Part shown: positions 44,816-55,383 of the stretch, one piece after another
Layout of the letters: each line of letters starts with the position of its first letter
How positions within the stretch are numbered: position 1 is the stretch's first letter
Source of the DNA: Solimonas marina
GTDB lineage: Bacteria > Pseudomonadota > Gammaproteobacteria > Nevskiales > Nevskiaceae
NCBI RefSeq assembly: GCF_012241385.1
Contig: NZ_JAAVXB010000002.1
Span: forward strand, 124,001-188,000
DNA: 64,000 bases
Direction: 5' to 3'
The notes under the pieces: model-generated
What the model saw: the letters and a program-made list of their open reading frames with translations, nothing else
The model's database searches: none
What the model was told of the DNA's origin: nothing
Translations under genes and position numbers: made by a program

Positions 44816-46942
44816 ATGTCAAGGATCGTATGCGGCGCCGCGTTGCTGCTGTGTGTGCCGGCCGCCTGGGCTGCTGATTGGCAATTCGGCGATGTCGGCG
44901 TGACGTGGAACAACAAGGTTGGCATCGGTGCCGCGATGCGCATGCAGAAGATCGATTACAACGATCTGGTCGGCAAGCTCAGCGTTCCCGGACAACAGGA
45001 TCTGTGTGCGAGCGACGACTGCTTTTCTCTCAACGGTGATACCACGGCGAATCAGCGTCTCGTCGACGCGCGTGGTGCATTCAGCGGCGTCAACGGCGAC
45101 GACGGCGATCTCAATTACAAGCAATACGACATCGTCGCCGCGGTCGCGCGGATCAATACCGATCTGACGCTGAGCTGGAACGACTGGACGCTGCGCGGCA
45201 GCGCGATCGGGTTCTTCGATCCGGTCAACAGCGACTTCGACGAGCGCCATACCTACACCGCCTATCAACCGTCGCGGACGTCGCGACCGGGCAAGATCAA
45301 AAGTCGCTACAGCGAGGGCGTGAAGCTCTACAACGCCTACCTGCAGTACGCGTTCACGCTGGGTGAGCGGCAGGGTTCGGTCTCGATCGGCAATCAGGTC
45401 GTGCGCTGGGGCGAGAGCACCTTCATCGCGCTCAACAGCCTGTCGCAGATCAATCCGCCGGATTCGAACATGCTGCACATGCCGGGATCGGAATTCAGCG
45501 AAGTCTTCCAACCGGTGCCGTTGGCACTGTTCTCGGTCGATCTGTTCAGTGGCCTGTCCACCGAAGTCTTCTATCAGCTCGGCTGGCGCCGGGTGCAGCC
45601 GGATGCGCGCGGCAGCTTTTATTCGGACAGCGACATTCCCGGCGGCGGCGATTATGCGATGCAGAGTCTCGGTCAATTCGGCGAAGACCCGAATGGCGAA
45701 TTCCACTTTGCCGGGCCGCTGGGCCTGATCAGCAACTCGACCGATCGTACGCTCGTACACGACGGCCGCGCGCGCAACGGTGGCCAGTACGGCATTCGCC
45801 TGAACTACTACGCGGATTGGTTGAACGGCGGAACCGAGGTCGATCTCTACTACATGAATTACCACTCGCGGCTGCCGTTGGCGTCCGCGTATGCGGCCGA
45901 CGATTCGTGCACGCGCGACGAGAGCAACGTGCTGGCGGCCTACACCGCTTGCAACGGTTTCAACGGCTCATTGCCGCTGCCGAAGCTGCGCGCCGCCGAT
46001 CCGCGCGGCGAGCCCCTGCCGCTCGATACGACGCGCGTCGTGCTCGAGTATCCGGAAGACATTCACATGTTCGGCGTCAGCTTCAACACCAACATCGGCC
46101 GCTGGTCGCTGGCTGGCGAATACGCATATCGTCCGAATCTGCCGGTGCAGGTGCAGCTCACCGATCTGATCTTCACCGCGCTGCAGCCAGCGTTTCCGGC
46201 GCAGAGCTTTTCAGTGACGCCAGGCGCTTTGTCCGGGCTGATCAGCGCGCTGCCGACCGGCAACGGCGAACTTGGCGACATCACGCAGTTGCTTGGCGCG
46301 ACATTCCCGAGTGCCGATGAGGCGGTGCCGAGCTACATCAAGTCGTATCGCGGCCTCGACCGTATCGTGGCCAATCAATACGTGCGCGGTTATGAGCGCC
46401 TGCACGTCAGCCAGCTCGACATGACGGCGATTCGCGCCTTCTCGAACACGCTGGGCGCCGATCAGCTGATCTTCATCGCCGAGGCGGGCTTTACGCACAT
46501 CCTGAACATGCCCAAGCGCCGCGATCTGCAGCTGGAAGGCGCCGGCCTGCAGCGCACGCACTACAGCCCGGGCGCGGACGGCACGGGCACGCCGGATGGC
46601 CAGCCTGACCCCACGCATCTGAATCCGACCCAGCAGCGCGCCGGCTTTGCGGATGCGTTTTCGTGGGGGCTGCGCTTTGCCTTGCGTGGTGAGTACAACA
46701 ACCTGTTGTTCGGCTGGACGTTCAAGCCGACGCTCGGCTACTTCTGGGACGTTCACGGCATCGCCCCGTCGCCGATGCAGAACTTTGTCGAGGGGCGCAA
46801 GGAGATTGCGGCCGGAACCGACGTCAACTTCACGCAGTCGCTGAGCGGCCGCGTCGTCTATCAGTGGTACACGGGCGGCGGTTGGCAGAACACGCGCCGC
46901 GATCGCGACAATCTGGCCTTGAGCTTCAGCTACTCGTTCTGA
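44816..46942 (+). CDS. DUF1302 family outer-membrane protein
   Basis: This 708-residue exported protein has a signal peptide ending in AWA and a large beta-barrel-like body. The family motifs include RWGESTFIALNSLSQINPP, YPEDIHMFGVSFNTNIG and FVEGRKE near the C-terminus, which ends in Phe. It is a paralogue of the protein at 23223. ATG 44816 follows GGGAGGA by six bases. The divergent arrangement with DUF1329 suggests a shared control region and a joint role in moving hydrophobic substances across the envelope (inference from the known pairing of these families). Confidence 0.93.
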   Translation: MSRIVCGAALLLCVPAAWAADWQFGDVGVTWNNKVGIGAAMRMQKIDYNDLVGKLSVPGQQDLCASDDCFSLNGDTTANQRLVDARGAFSGVNGDDGDLNYKQYDIVAAVARINTDLTLSWNDWTLRGSAIGFFDPVNSDFDERHTYTAYQPSRTSRPGKIKSRYSEGVKLYNAYLQYAFTLGERQGSVSIGNQVVRWGESTFIALNSLSQINPPDSNMLHMPGSEFSEVFQPVPLALFSVDLFSGLSTEVFYQLGWRRVQPDARGSFYSDSDIPGGGDYAMQSLGQFGEDPNGEFHFAGPLGLISNSTDRTLVHDGRARNGGQYGIRLNYYADWLNGGTEVDLYYMNYHSRLPLASAYAADDSCTRDESNVLAAYTACNGFNGSLPLPKLRAADPRGEPLPLDTTRVVLEYPEDIHMFGVSFNTNIGRWSLAGEYAYRPNLPVQVQLTDLIFTALQPAFPAQSFSVTPGALSGLISALPTGNGELGDITQLLGATFPSADEAVPSYIKSYRGLDRIVANQYVRGYERLHVSQLDMTAIRAFSNTLGADQLIFIAEAGFTHILNMPKRRDLQLEGAGLQRTHYSPGADGTGTPDGQPDPTHLNPTQQRAGFADAFSWGLRFALRGEYNNLLFGWTFKPTLGYFWDVHGIAPSPMQNFVEGRKEIAAGTDVNFTQSLSGRVVYQWYTGGGWQNTRRDRDNLALSFSYSF

Positions 46943-46976
46943 GTCGAGGCACGGCTCGCGGCAAGCGCGGGCCGCG

Positions 46977-47291
46977 TCAGTAGCGCGGTACGCCGGGATC
47001 GATGACGGCTGACCATGCGTCGATGCCGCCGACGATATTGGCGACGTCGGTGTAGCCGTTCTGTTCGAGAAAGCGGGCGGCCATTTCCGAGCGCATGCCG
47101 TGATGGCAGAGCATGGCGAGCGGGGCATGGCGATCGAGTTCGCTCAGACGCTGCGGTAGCGTCTGCAGGGCGATGTGCACGGCGCCATCGAGCGGTGCAT
47201 AGGCGACTTCGTCGGCCTCGCGCACGTCGACGACGGTGATCGCGCCTGCCAGGCGCAGAGACTGCAGCTGTTCGACGGTGAGAATTTTCAT
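46977..47291 (-). CDS. Rhodanese-like domain protein
   Basis: This 104-residue single rhodanese domain has VVDVREADE near the N-terminus and the active-site loop CHHGMRS with catalytic Cys around residue 62. Such small proteins transfer sulfane sulfur. The gene is 32 bases downstream of the DUF5924 gene and probably shares its transcript. Confidence 0.92.
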   Translation of the reverse strand: MKILTVEQLQSLRLAGAITVVDVREADEVAYAPLDGAVHIALQTLPQRLSELDRHAPLAMLCHHGMRSEMAARFLEQNGYTDVANIVGGIDAWSAVIDPGVPRY

Positions 47292-47323
47292 CGCGGCAGT
47301 GTAGAGCGGTGGGGCACGCGGCG

Positions 47324-48334
47324 TCAGTCGACCTTGAAGCGGACGATGCCGATCAGCTGGTCGCTCTGTGTGACGACACGAATCTGCCAGTTGCCCTGCG
47401 CGTCGGCCGGGAAGCTTTGTTTGTGCGTCCAGGTTCGGTAACCGTCTTCACGGCTGCCGCGAACCTCGATGGGGATGCTGTCGACGAGTCGGCCGTCATG
47501 CCACCACTGATGTACGACCTGTTCGGCGAGCCCGCGCGGCGCATGGATCGGCGTCCACGCATACAGACCATGTGCGATCAGGTCGGCCGTGCTGATCTCG
47601 TGGATCGCGGCGCCGGGCTTGCGCGCGCTGGCGTCCACGGTCTCGGTCACCAGCGCGCCGTGCACCGTCAGCGTCGCCGGCGGGATGGCGAAGCGCAGCA
47701 GGCTCAGCGCGCCACCGAGCAGGGCCGCGGCCGCGATTGCCAGCGGCCAGCGGAGCCAGCGGCGCCCCGGCAGCACGGCGGCGAATGCCGGGACTGCCAG
47801 CACGCAGCCGGCGCCGATCGCCAGCCACAGGCTGGTCGCAGTCGTGATGCGCCACAGCATCGGTGCCGCGGTGAGCATGGTCGCGAAGCCAGCGGCGGCA
47901 TGGAAGGTCCAGAGCAGGCCGCGATGGACGACGACGCGGTCGAAGTACAGCGGGTCGATCATCGAGACCAGCGCAAAACCGGCCAGCAGTAGCAGGAACA
48001 GCGGCTGCGCGGTGGTCCAGGTCGTCGTCGCCAGAAAGAACGGCAGCGTGAAGAAGAACGACTCCTGATGCAGGCCCTGCAGCAGATAGCGCACGACGAT
48101 CGGCGAGTGGCGCAGCCAGCGGCCGCGCTCGGCGAGCTTCATCCATTGCGGCTCGAACAGGGCGACGAGCCAGGACAGCGGCAGCATGAACACCAGGGTC
48201 TGCGCGACCTTGGTCTGCCGCTGGACCAGCACCAGACTGGCGACGCCCAGCGCAAAACTGCCGATCGCGACCAAATGCTTGTAGCGCGACCACAGCTGCA
48301 GCAGCCGTGATCGCGGCGCTGGCACCTCGTTCAT
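47324..48334 (-). CDS. Membrane protein with DUF5924 and DUF2914 domains
   Basis: This 336-residue protein has about six hydrophobic segments in the first 220 residues. A C-terminal soluble domain carries HQWWHDG...VRG...YRTWTHK, the DUF2914 pattern. The N-terminal part matches the DUF5924 type. Function unknown. The start overlaps the LuxR gene stop by four bases, so regulator, membrane protein and rhodanese may form one unit. Confidence 0.78.
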   Translation of the reverse strand: MNEVPAPRSRLLQLWSRYKHLVAIGSFALGVASLVLVQRQTKVAQTLVFMLPLSWLVALFEPQWMKLAERGRWLRHSPIVVRYLLQGLHQESFFFTLPFFLATTTWTTAQPLFLLLLAGFALVSMIDPLYFDRVVVHRGLLWTFHAAAGFATMLTAAPMLWRITTATSLWLAIGAGCVLAVPAFAAVLPGRRWLRWPLAIAAAALLGGALSLLRFAIPPATLTVHGALVTETVDASARKPGAAIHEISTADLIAHGLYAWTPIHAPRGLAEQVVHQWWHDGRLVDSIPIEVRGSREDGYRTWTHKQSFPADAQGNWQIRVVTQSDQLIGIVRFKVD

Positions 48335-49317
48335 GGAGGCGGGGTGGACTGCGGATGCACAAGCTCGGCGAGCTCGGTCCGGCTGTAGACCCCGAGCTTG
48401 CGATAGACGCGATACAGATGATTGGCGACCGTCGACGGCGCCACGCCGATTTTCTTGGCCGCCTGCTTGAATGACAGACCCTGCGCAACGCTGTAGACGA
48501 TCTCGCGCTCGCGCGCCGTCAGCCGGTCGAGCGGGCCGGCCGGCCAGATGATGATCAGATACAGCTCGCCGAGTGATTCGCAGCGCACCATCAGATCGTC
48601 GTGGGTTTCGCAGGTGCCCGGTGCCGGCATCGGAAACGGCAGGCGCTGGACCTCGCGGTTCGGCATGCGCTCGTCGAGCATGTCGAGAAAGCGCGGCTGT
48701 GCCTCGTGGAAGATTCCTTCGATATTGACCACCGCGGCGCCGGAGTTCGCCGGCCGGTCCGCATAGGTCTGCGCCAGATGCAGGAACAGCGAATGCGACG
48801 AGGCATTGAACAGGTGATAGCTGGCGCGCTTCTGCCGCAGCTTGTCGTCATCGGTGAACGGCGCGTTGCGGTCCTTGCGATACAGCGTCAGCAGTGAATA
48901 CAGGCCGCTGCGACGGTCCAGGTGTGCGGTCGACAGCAGGCGGTTGATGCCAAACGGCGCGAAGGTGCCGCGATACAGCTCGGAGGCGTAAAACTCGTCG
49001 TCCGGGAAAATGTCCTGCATCGCGATCGGCGTGTCGATGTTGCGCAGGATTTGCGGCAGCATCGGGTTGAGCGCGATCGTCGATTGCAGCTTCTGCGGGA
49101 ATTCCGGGGGCAGTCCGTGCACGGTGACGGTCTGGAACTTCATCTCGGCGATCACGCCGCTGCCCCACAGGACCCCGTCGCAGGACACCATCCGCGCCAG
49201 CTGTGCGAGCGCCCAGCTGCGGAATTGCGAGGCCTCGATCATCAGCCCGGAGCGATACAGCCGGGCAATAAGCCGGTCGACCGGATCGATCGCGTCTGCG
49301 GGGGAGGACTGTGGCAT
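48331..49317 (-). CDS. LuxR-family transcriptional regulator
   Basis: This 328-residue protein has a C-terminal LuxR helix-turn-helix (LTAREREIVYSVAQGLSFKQAAKKIGVAPS and following, about residues 260-325). A long N-terminal sensory region is not a receiver domain and may be a GAF/PAS-like fold. It would bind DNA in response to a small molecule. ATG 49317 is preferred; an open frame continues 29 codons upstream with no ribosome site. It lies head-to-head with the Mpo1-like gene and is coupled to the DUF5924 gene. Confidence 0.87.
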   Translation of the reverse strand: MPQSSPADAIDPVDRLIARLYRSGLMIEASQFRSWALAQLARMVSCDGVLWGSGVIAEMKFQTVTVHGLPPEFPQKLQSTIALNPMLPQILRNIDTPIAMQDIFPDDEFYASELYRGTFAPFGINRLLSTAHLDRRSGLYSLLTLYRKDRNAPFTDDDKLRQKRASYHLFNASSHSLFLHLAQTYADRPANSGAAVVNIEGIFHEAQPRFLDMLDERMPNREVQRLPFPMPAPGTCETHDDLMVRCESLGELYLIIIWPAGPLDRLTAREREIVYSVAQGLSFKQAAKKIGVAPSTVANHLYRVYRKLGVYSRTELAELVHPQSTPPP

Positions 49318-49445
49318 TCCGTCTTGAACGGGTCTAAAGATGTAACAAAATCCTGTCAGGGCAGGGCGGTTTTTACTATCGGGAAACCACCCAGACGTCC
49401 GCATACTATCAATAAAAGGACATCCGTCCCGGCAAGGAGAGGCCG

Positions 49446-49919
49446 ATGAAACGACTCGAAGACTGGCTTGATGAGTACACCGTCAGCCACCGCAACCCGA
49501 CCAACAAGCTCCTGCACTGGATTTGCGTGCCGCTGATCGCGCTGGCGATCGCCGCCGCGCTGAAGGTGATTCCGTGGGGGCATGGCGACCTCAATGCGCT
49601 GACCGTCGTCGGCGTGCTGGTACTGCTCTACTACTTCCGTCTGTCGTGGCGCCTCGCGCTGGGCATGACCGGCGTGTTTCTGCTTGCGTACTGGCTGATC
49701 GCCAGCCTGCATGCGGCAATGGGCCTGAATCTGCTGTGGCTGGCGATCGGTGTTTTCGTCGTCGCGTGGATCGGCCAGTTCATCGGCCACCATGTCGAGA
49801 AGGCGCGTCCGTCGTTCTTCAAGGATTTGCAGTTCCTGCTGATCGGGCCGCTGTGGCTGCTCGATGCGGCGTACCGGAAGATGGCGTTGCCGACGGGGCG
49901 TCGCGCCGAAGCGCACTGA
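49446..49919 (+). CDS. Mpo1-like (DUF962) membrane protein
   Basis: This 157-residue protein has four hydrophobic segments. The family's histidine clusters are present: SHRNPTNKLLHW near the start and FIGHHVEKARPS in the middle. Yeast Mpo1 is an iron-dependent 2-hydroxy fatty acid dioxygenase, and the conserved histidines fit such a metal site. A role in fatty acid alpha-oxidation is possible here but not shown. A good GGAGAGG precedes the start. Confidence 0.87.
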   Translation: MKRLEDWLDEYTVSHRNPTNKLLHWICVPLIALAIAAALKVIPWGHGDLNALTVVGVLVLLYYFRLSWRLALGMTGVFLLAYWLIASLHAAMGLNLLWLAIGVFVVAWIGQFIGHHVEKARPSFFKDLQFLLIGPLWLLDAAYRKMALPTGRRAEAH

Positions 49920-49940
49920 CGCGGCATCCGTTGCAAATCG

Positions 49941-49970
49941 AAAAAGCCCGCGATCTCCGCGGGCCTTTTT
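49941..49970 (+). terminator. Intrinsic terminator of the Mpo1-like gene
   Basis: Perfect stem GCCCGCG / CGCGGGC with an ATCTC loop, flanked by five A and five T residues; it can work in both directions. It lies 21 bases after the stop. Confidence 0.9.
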
Positions 49971-50085
49971 CGTTGGTGAGCTCGGTGACTGCGGGCTTGC
50001 GGCCTGCGCGGGCTTGCACGCGGCGTGCGCAGCGCGAAGGGCAAGGGCGGATGAAACCTTCAGTGCCGAGATTGAGCTCTGTACC

Positions 50086-50117
50086 AAAAAAACCGGCGCC
50101 CGAAGGCGCCGTTTTTT
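50086..50117 (-). terminator. Intrinsic terminator of maeB
   Basis: Perfect stem CGGCGCC / GGCGCCG with a CGAA loop, flanked by A- and T-runs of six or more; bidirectional. It sits 15 bases after the minus-strand maeB stop. Confidence 0.92.
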
Positions 50118-50131
50118 GTTGCCAGACAGCC

Positions 50132-52429
50132 TTACCGTATCGAGCTGCCGGCATTCGCTTCCAGGACCGTCAGCGCCGTCATGTTGACGATACGGCGTAC
50201 CGTCGTCGACGGGGTGACGATGTGCACCGGCGCGGCGGCGCCGAGCAGCATCGGGCCTATCGCGACGTTCTGGCCGGCGGCGACCTTGAGCAGGTTGTAG
50301 GCGATGTTGGCGGCGTCGAGGTTCGGCAGCACCAGCAGGTTGGCTTCGCCGGACAGCGTCGTCGACGGCAGGATGCCGCGGCGCAGCTTCTCGTCGAGGG
50401 CGCAGTCGGCGTGCATCTCGCCGTCGACTTCCAGCCCCGGCGCGCGCTCACGCAGCAGCTCCAGCGTGCGGCGCATCTTCGCCGCCGACGGCGCGTCCGA
50501 CGAGCCGAAGTTGGAGTGCGACAGCAGCGCCGCCTTCGGCTCGATGCCGAAGCGACGGATTTCGTCGGCCGCCATCAGCGTGATCTCGGCGAGCTGTTCG
50601 GCACTGGGCTCGAGGTTGATGTGCGTGTCGACGATGAAGATCTGCCGGCCCGGCAGGATCAGTGCATTCATCGCACCATAAGTGCAAATGCCCTCGCGCT
50701 TGCCGATCACCTGGTCGATGAATTCGAGGTGGCGGCCGGTGGTCGAGATCGTGCCGCAGATCATGCCGTCGGCTTCGCCCTTCTTCAGCAGCATCGACGC
50801 GATCAACGTCGTGCGGCGGCGCATTTCGAGCTTGGCATGCTGGGCGGTGACGCCGCGGCGCTGCATCAGCTCGTGATAGGCCTGCCAATATTCGCGGTAG
50901 CGCGCGTCATGCTCGGGGTTAACGACATCGTAGTGCTGGCCGGCCTTGAGGCGCAGGCCGTACTGCGAGATGCGGTGTTCGATGACGGCCGGACGCCCGA
51001 CCAGCAGTGGCCGCGCGAGCTTTTCGTCGACGACGATCTGTACCGCGCGCAGCACGCGCTCTTCCTCGCCCTCGGCATAGACCACGCGGCTCTTTTCCGG
51101 CGCGACCTTGCGTGCAGCGGCGAAGATCGGCTTCATCAGCGTGCCGCTGTGATAGACGAATTGCTGCAGCTTCTGGCGATAGGCGTCGAAGTCCTCGATC
51201 GGTCGCGCGGCAACGCCGGCATCCATCGCTGCCTGCGCCACGGCCGGCGCGATCTGCACGATCAGGCGCGGGTCGAAGGGCTTGGGGATCAGATACTCGG
51301 GCCCGAACGACAGGTCTTCGATGCCGTAGGCCTGGGCGACCACGTCATTCTGTTCCTGGCGTGCGAGTTCGGCGATGGCGTGCACCACGGCGATTTCCAT
51401 CGAACGCGTGATCGTCGTCGCGCCGACGTCGAGTGCGCCGCGGAAGATGAACGGGAAGCACAGGACGTTGTTGACCTGGTTCGGGTAGTCGGTACGGCCG
51501 GTGGCGATGATCACATCGTCGCGCACCGCCTTGGCATCCTCCGGGCGGATTTCCGGGTTCGGGTTGGCCAGCGCCAGGATCAGCGGCTTGGGGCCCATCT
51601 TGGCGACCATTTCCGGCTTGAGCACGCCGCCGGCCGACAAGCCAAGGAACACGTCGGCGCCTTCGACCACCTCGGCCAGCGTGCGCGCGTCGGTGCTCTG
51701 CGCGTACTGCGCCTTGTCCGGGTCCATCAGTTCGGTACGGCCTTCGTAGACCACGCCGGCGAGGTCGGTCAGCCAGACGTTCGACTTCGGCACGCCGAGA
51801 TCGACCAGCAGTTCGACGCAGGCCAGTGCCGCGGCGCCGGCGCCGCTGACGACGACCTTGACCTCGTCGATCTTCTTGCCGACCACGATCAGGCCGTTGG
51901 TGACGGCGGCGCCGACGATGATGGCGGTGCCATGCTGATCGTCGTGGAAGACCGGAATCTTCATCCGCTTGCGCAGCTCACGCTCGATGTAGAAGCACTC
52001 CGGTGCTTTGATGTCTTCGAGGTTGATGCCGCCGAAGGTCGGTTCCAGCGCGCTGATGATCTGCACCAGCTTGTCCGGGTCTCGCTCGTCGACCTCGATG
52101 TCGAAGACGTCGATTCCGGCAAATTTCTTGAACAGCACGGCCTTGCCTTCCATCACCGGCTTCGACGCCAGCGGGCCGATCGCACCGAGGCCGAGCACGG
52201 CCGTGCCGTTCGAGATCACCGCAACGAGATTGCCGCGCGCGGTGTAGCGGAAGGCGTTGACCGGATCGGTGACGATCTCCTCGCAGGCCGCCGCCACACC
52301 CGGCGAGTAGGCCAGAGCCAGATCGCTCTGGTTGGTCATCTGCTTGGTTGGCGTGACCGCCAGCTTTCCGGGGATGGGGAACTCGTGATAATCGAGGGCG
52401 GCTTGGCGTAGGGCTTTGAGATCGCGCAT
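50132..52429 (-). CDS. maeB: NADP-dependent malic enzyme with phosphotransacetylase-like domain
   Basis: MaeB decarboxylates malate to pyruvate, making NADPH. The 765-residue protein has an N-terminal malic domain ([14 protein letters not shown], about residues 35-150) and an NAD(P)-binding domain with GAGAAA (about 160-420). A C-terminal phosphotransacetylase-like domain (about 430-765) is usually regulatory rather than catalytic. ATG 52429 is chosen over 52477 by family alignment. Neighbouring dicarboxylate transporters fit a role in growth on C4 acids. Confidence 0.95.
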   Translation of the reverse strand: MRDLKALRQAALDYHEFPIPGKLAVTPTKQMTNQSDLALAYSPGVAAACEEIVTDPVNAFRYTARGNLVAVISNGTAVLGLGAIGPLASKPVMEGKAVLFKKFAGIDVFDIEVDERDPDKLVQIISALEPTFGGINLEDIKAPECFYIERELRKRMKIPVFHDDQHGTAIIVGAAVTNGLIVVGKKIDEVKVVVSGAGAAALACVELLVDLGVPKSNVWLTDLAGVVYEGRTELMDPDKAQYAQSTDARTLAEVVEGADVFLGLSAGGVLKPEMVAKMGPKPLILALANPNPEIRPEDAKAVRDDVIIATGRTDYPNQVNNVLCFPFIFRGALDVGATTITRSMEIAVVHAIAELARQEQNDVVAQAYGIEDLSFGPEYLIPKPFDPRLIVQIAPAVAQAAMDAGVAARPIEDFDAYRQKLQQFVYHSGTLMKPIFAAARKVAPEKSRVVYAEGEEERVLRAVQIVVDEKLARPLLVGRPAVIEHRISQYGLRLKAGQHYDVVNPEHDARYREYWQAYHELMQRRGVTAQHAKLEMRRRTTLIASMLLKKGEADGMICGTISTTGRHLEFIDQVIGKREGICTYGAMNALILPGRQIFIVDTHINLEPSAEQLAEITLMAADEIRRFGIEPKAALLSHSNFGSSDAPSAAKMRRTLELLRERAPGLEVDGEMHADCALDEKLRRGILPSTTLSGEANLLVLPNLDAANIAYNLLKVAAGQNVAIGPMLLGAAAPVHIVTPSTTVRRIVNMTALTVLEANAGSSIR

Positions 52430-52534
52430 GTGTTCGTGGCTTGGCTGCGGTAACGTGTCCCGGCCGGACGGCACCACCGCAGACCTTGGGTGTCGGGGGA
52501 GGCCGGATTATAGGGAGGATCAGGGTGTCCGACG

Positions 52535-53854
52535 ATGGGAGAAGGTGTGCAATCCGATAACAGTGCGGTTATCGCGCAGCCGATGACGGCGTCCGGGCGC
52601 ATCCGCTCGATCTTCAGCGGCTCGATCGGCAACCTGGTCGAGTGGTACGACTGGTACGTCTACTCGGCGTTCTCGCTGTACTTCGCCAAGGTCTTCTTTC
52701 CGGAAGGCGATTTGACCGCGAGCCTGCTCAATACGGCGGCGATTTTCGCCATTGGCTTTCTGATGCGGCCGATCGGCGGCTGGGTGCTCGGCTGGTATGC
52801 CGACCGCTACGGGCGCCGTGCGGCGCTGCTGCTGTCGGTGTGGCTGATGTGCTTCGGCTCGCTGGCGATCGCCATCACGCCCGGCTACAGCAGCATCGGC
52901 ATCGCGGCGCCCATCCTGCTGGTGATCTCGCGGCTGGTGCAGGGCCTGTCGCTCGGCGGCGAGTACGGCACCTCGGCGACCTATCTGTCGGAGATGGCGA
53001 CGCCCGCGCATCGCGGCTTCTATTCGAGTTTCCAGTACGTGACGCTGATCTCCGGCCAGCTGCTGGCGATCGGCGTGCTGATGCTGCTGCAGTTCGTGCT
53101 GCTGACACCGGCCCAGCTCGAAGCCTGGGGCTGGCGCATTCCGTTCGTGATCGGTGCCGGCTGTGCCATCGTGGCCATGGTGTTGCGCCGCAACATGGCG
53201 GAGACCGAGTCTTTCGAGCATGCGCGTACGCGCCGCAAGACCAGCCTGCTGCGCGAGCTGGCCAAGCATCCGAAGGCGCTGGCGACGGTGGTCGGCCTGA
53301 CCATGGGCGGCACGCTGGCGTTCTACACGTACACCACCTACATGCAGAAATACCTGGTCAACAGCGCCGGCTTCAGCAAGGCCGACTCGACGCTGATTTC
53401 GGCGGCCACGCTGTTTCTGTACATGTTGCTGCAGCCGGTCATCGGCGCGCTGTCGGACCGCATCGGTCGCCGGCCGATCCTGATCGCGTTCGGCGTGCTC
53501 GGCACCGTGCTGACGATTCCCATCCTCACCACGCTGCGCTCGGTACACACCGTTGCCGGCGCGTTCTGGCTGATCATGGGCGCGCTGGTCATCGTCAGCG
53601 GCTACACGTCGATCAATGCCATCGTCAAAGCCGAGTTGTTCCCGACCGAGATTCGCGCGATCGGCGTCGGTCTGCCGTACGCGCTGACGGTGTCGATCTT
53701 CGGCGGCACCGCCGAATACATCGCGCTGTGGTTCAAGCAGATCGGTCACGAGAACGGCTATGCCTGGTACGTGACGATCTGCATTGCCATCTCGCTGCTG
53801 ATCTACATCGGGATGCGGGATACGAAGCAGCACTCGCAGATCACCGAAAGCTGA
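52535..53854 (+). CDS. MHS-family organic acid/proton symporter (KgtP-like)
   Basis: This 439-residue major facilitator has 12 predicted membrane segments. The MHS signature regions are GNLVEWYDWYVYS at the first helix, RPIGGWVLGWYADRYGRR as motif A and GLSLGGEYGTSATY. Family members import 2-oxoglutarate, citrate or other carboxylates with protons. The substrate is not certain, but context (maeB, dctA) favours a di- or oxo-acid. It is divergent from maeB. Confidence 0.9.
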   Translation: MGEGVQSDNSAVIAQPMTASGRIRSIFSGSIGNLVEWYDWYVYSAFSLYFAKVFFPEGDLTASLLNTAAIFAIGFLMRPIGGWVLGWYADRYGRRAALLLSVWLMCFGSLAIAITPGYSSIGIAAPILLVISRLVQGLSLGGEYGTSATYLSEMATPAHRGFYSSFQYVTLISGQLLAIGVLMLLQFVLLTPAQLEAWGWRIPFVIGAGCAIVAMVLRRNMAETESFEHARTRRKTSLLRELAKHPKALATVVGLTMGGTLAFYTYTTYMQKYLVNSAGFSKADSTLISAATLFLYMLLQPVIGALSDRIGRRPILIAFGVLGTVLTIPILTTLRSVHTVAGAFWLIMGALVIVSGYTSINAIVKAELFPTEIRAIGVGLPYALTVSIFGGTAEYIALWFKQIGHENGYAWYVTICIAISLLIYIGMRDTKQHSQITES

Positions 53855-53874
53855 AGCTCGTTGCGAAGACCGGG

Positions 53875-53899
53875 GTCGCGGCTTGCGCCGCTCCTACAG
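53875..53899 (-). repeat. Single REP element, GTAG type
   Basis: On the minus strand the sequence begins CTGTAGGAGCGGC and continues with a GCGGC/GCCGC stem and GCAA loop, ending in GCGAC. This is the common extragenic palindrome of Pseudomonas, Stenotrophomonas and relatives, with the GTAG head recognised by REP-associated (RAYT) transposases. It lies between converging genes, the usual place. Confidence 0.75.
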
Positions 53900-53925
53900 A
53901 AGCCCTGCGGTCGGCCACGACCCGT

Positions 53926-55221
53926 TCACGGCGTGCCGTCGAGTTCGACCGCCGACGGCACTTCGTCGGACGGCGCCGCCAGTTCGCGGCGCAATTTCTC
54001 GACGTCGAGTTCCTTTTCCCAGCGCGAGACGACGATGGTCGCGACGCCGTTGCCGATGATGTTGGTGATCGCGCGCGCCTCGCTCATGAAGCGGTCGATG
54101 CCGAGGATCAGCGCCAGACCGGCGACCGGCACGGTCGGCACCACCGACAGCGTCGCCGCCAGGGTGATGAAGCCGGCGCCGGTGACGCCGGACGCGCCCT
54201 TGGACGTCAGCATCGCCACCGCCAGCAGGGTGATCTCCTGGGTCAGCGTCAAATCGACGTTGAGCGCCTGGGCGACGAAGATCGCGGCCAGCGTCAGGTA
54301 GATATTGGTGCCATCGAGGTTGAACGAATAGCCGCTGGGCACGACCAGGCCGACCACCGCCTTCGGGCAGCCGAGGCGTTCGAGCTTCTGCATCAACGGC
54401 ACCAGCGCCGATTCCGACGACGAGGTGCCGAGCACCAGCAGCAGTTCGTCACGGATGTAGCGCAGGTAACGCAGGATCGAAAAGCCGGTGACGCGGGCGA
54501 TGGCGCCGAGCACGATCAGCACGAACAGCACGCAGGCCAGATAGAAGCAGCCCATCATCTTCAGCAGCGGGCCGAGGCTGTCGACGCCGTACTTGCCGAT
54601 CGTGAACGCCATCGCGCCGCCGGCGCCGATCGGCGCCACCTTCATGACCATGCCGATCATGCGGAAGAACGCCTGCGACAGGCCTTCGAGTACGTTCATC
54701 ACCGGCTTGGCGGCGTCGCCGATGTGCATCAGCGCAAAGCCGAACAGCAGCGCCAGCAGCAACACCTGCAGCAGGTCGCCATTGCCGGTGAAGGCATCGA
54801 CGAAGGTCTTCGGAATGATGTGCATCAGGAACTGCACGGTCGACTGCTCGTGCGCCTGCTGCGCATAGTGTGCGACCGACGAGGCGTCCAGCGTCGACGG
54901 GTCGACGTTGAAGCCGGCGCCCGGCTTGAGCACGTTGACCACCACCAGGCCGATCAGCAGCGCGAACGTCGAGACCACCTCGAAGTACAGAATCGCCTTG
55001 GCGCCGACGCGGCCGACCTTCTTGACGTCGGCGACACCGGCGACGCCGAGCACGACAGTGAGGAAGATCACCGGTGCGATCAGCATCTTCACCAGCGCGA
55101 TGAAGCCATCGCCCAGCGGTTTGAGCTGCACAGCGACGCTCGGCGCAAAATGGCCGAGCAAGCCGCCGGCGATGATGGCCGCCAGAACGAGGAGATAGAA
55201 ACGTGAAGCCTTCGATTTCAT
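53926..55221 (-). CDS. dctA: C4-dicarboxylate transporter DctA
   Basis: DctA imports succinate, fumarate and malate with protons or sodium. The 431-residue protein has eight membrane helices and the family signatures: the serine-rich SSSSES hairpin, [13 protein letters not shown] and [13 protein letters not shown]. It is divergent from the hybrid histidine kinase (117-base gap), whose sensor domain resembles DctB, so the kinase probably controls it. Confidence 0.95.
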   Translation of the reverse strand: MKSKASRFYLLVLAAIIAGGLLGHFAPSVAVQLKPLGDGFIALVKMLIAPVIFLTVVLGVAGVADVKKVGRVGAKAILYFEVVSTFALLIGLVVVNVLKPGAGFNVDPSTLDASSVAHYAQQAHEQSTVQFLMHIIPKTFVDAFTGNGDLLQVLLLALLFGFALMHIGDAAKPVMNVLEGLSQAFFRMIGMVMKVAPIGAGGAMAFTIGKYGVDSLGPLLKMMGCFYLACVLFVLIVLGAIARVTGFSILRYLRYIRDELLLVLGTSSSESALVPLMQKLERLGCPKAVVGLVVPSGYSFNLDGTNIYLTLAAIFVAQALNVDLTLTQEITLLAVAMLTSKGASGVTGAGFITLAATLSVVPTVPVAGLALILGIDRFMSEARAITNIIGNGVATIVVSRWEKELDVEKLRRELAAPSDEVPSAVELDGTP

Positions 55222-55383
55222 CAGGACGTGTGCTCCAGCACCACGGGTCGGCGAGCGTTGAGGATGTCAGCGCAACGTGCTCATTCCAATAACACCTTAT
55301 GACTACCGCCGGCGCCGGTCTGGCGCGGCGGTGCGACAATGCCGCATGCGTTTCGCAATGCCAATGCCACCCCCGGGCCGCCG

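Noticed and set aside
49523-52411. Long plus-strand ORF (962 codons) opposite maeB
   Set aside because: It runs through the Mpo1-like gene in another frame and is antisense to maeB, with low-complexity Arg/Ala/Asp sequence; a shadow ORF.
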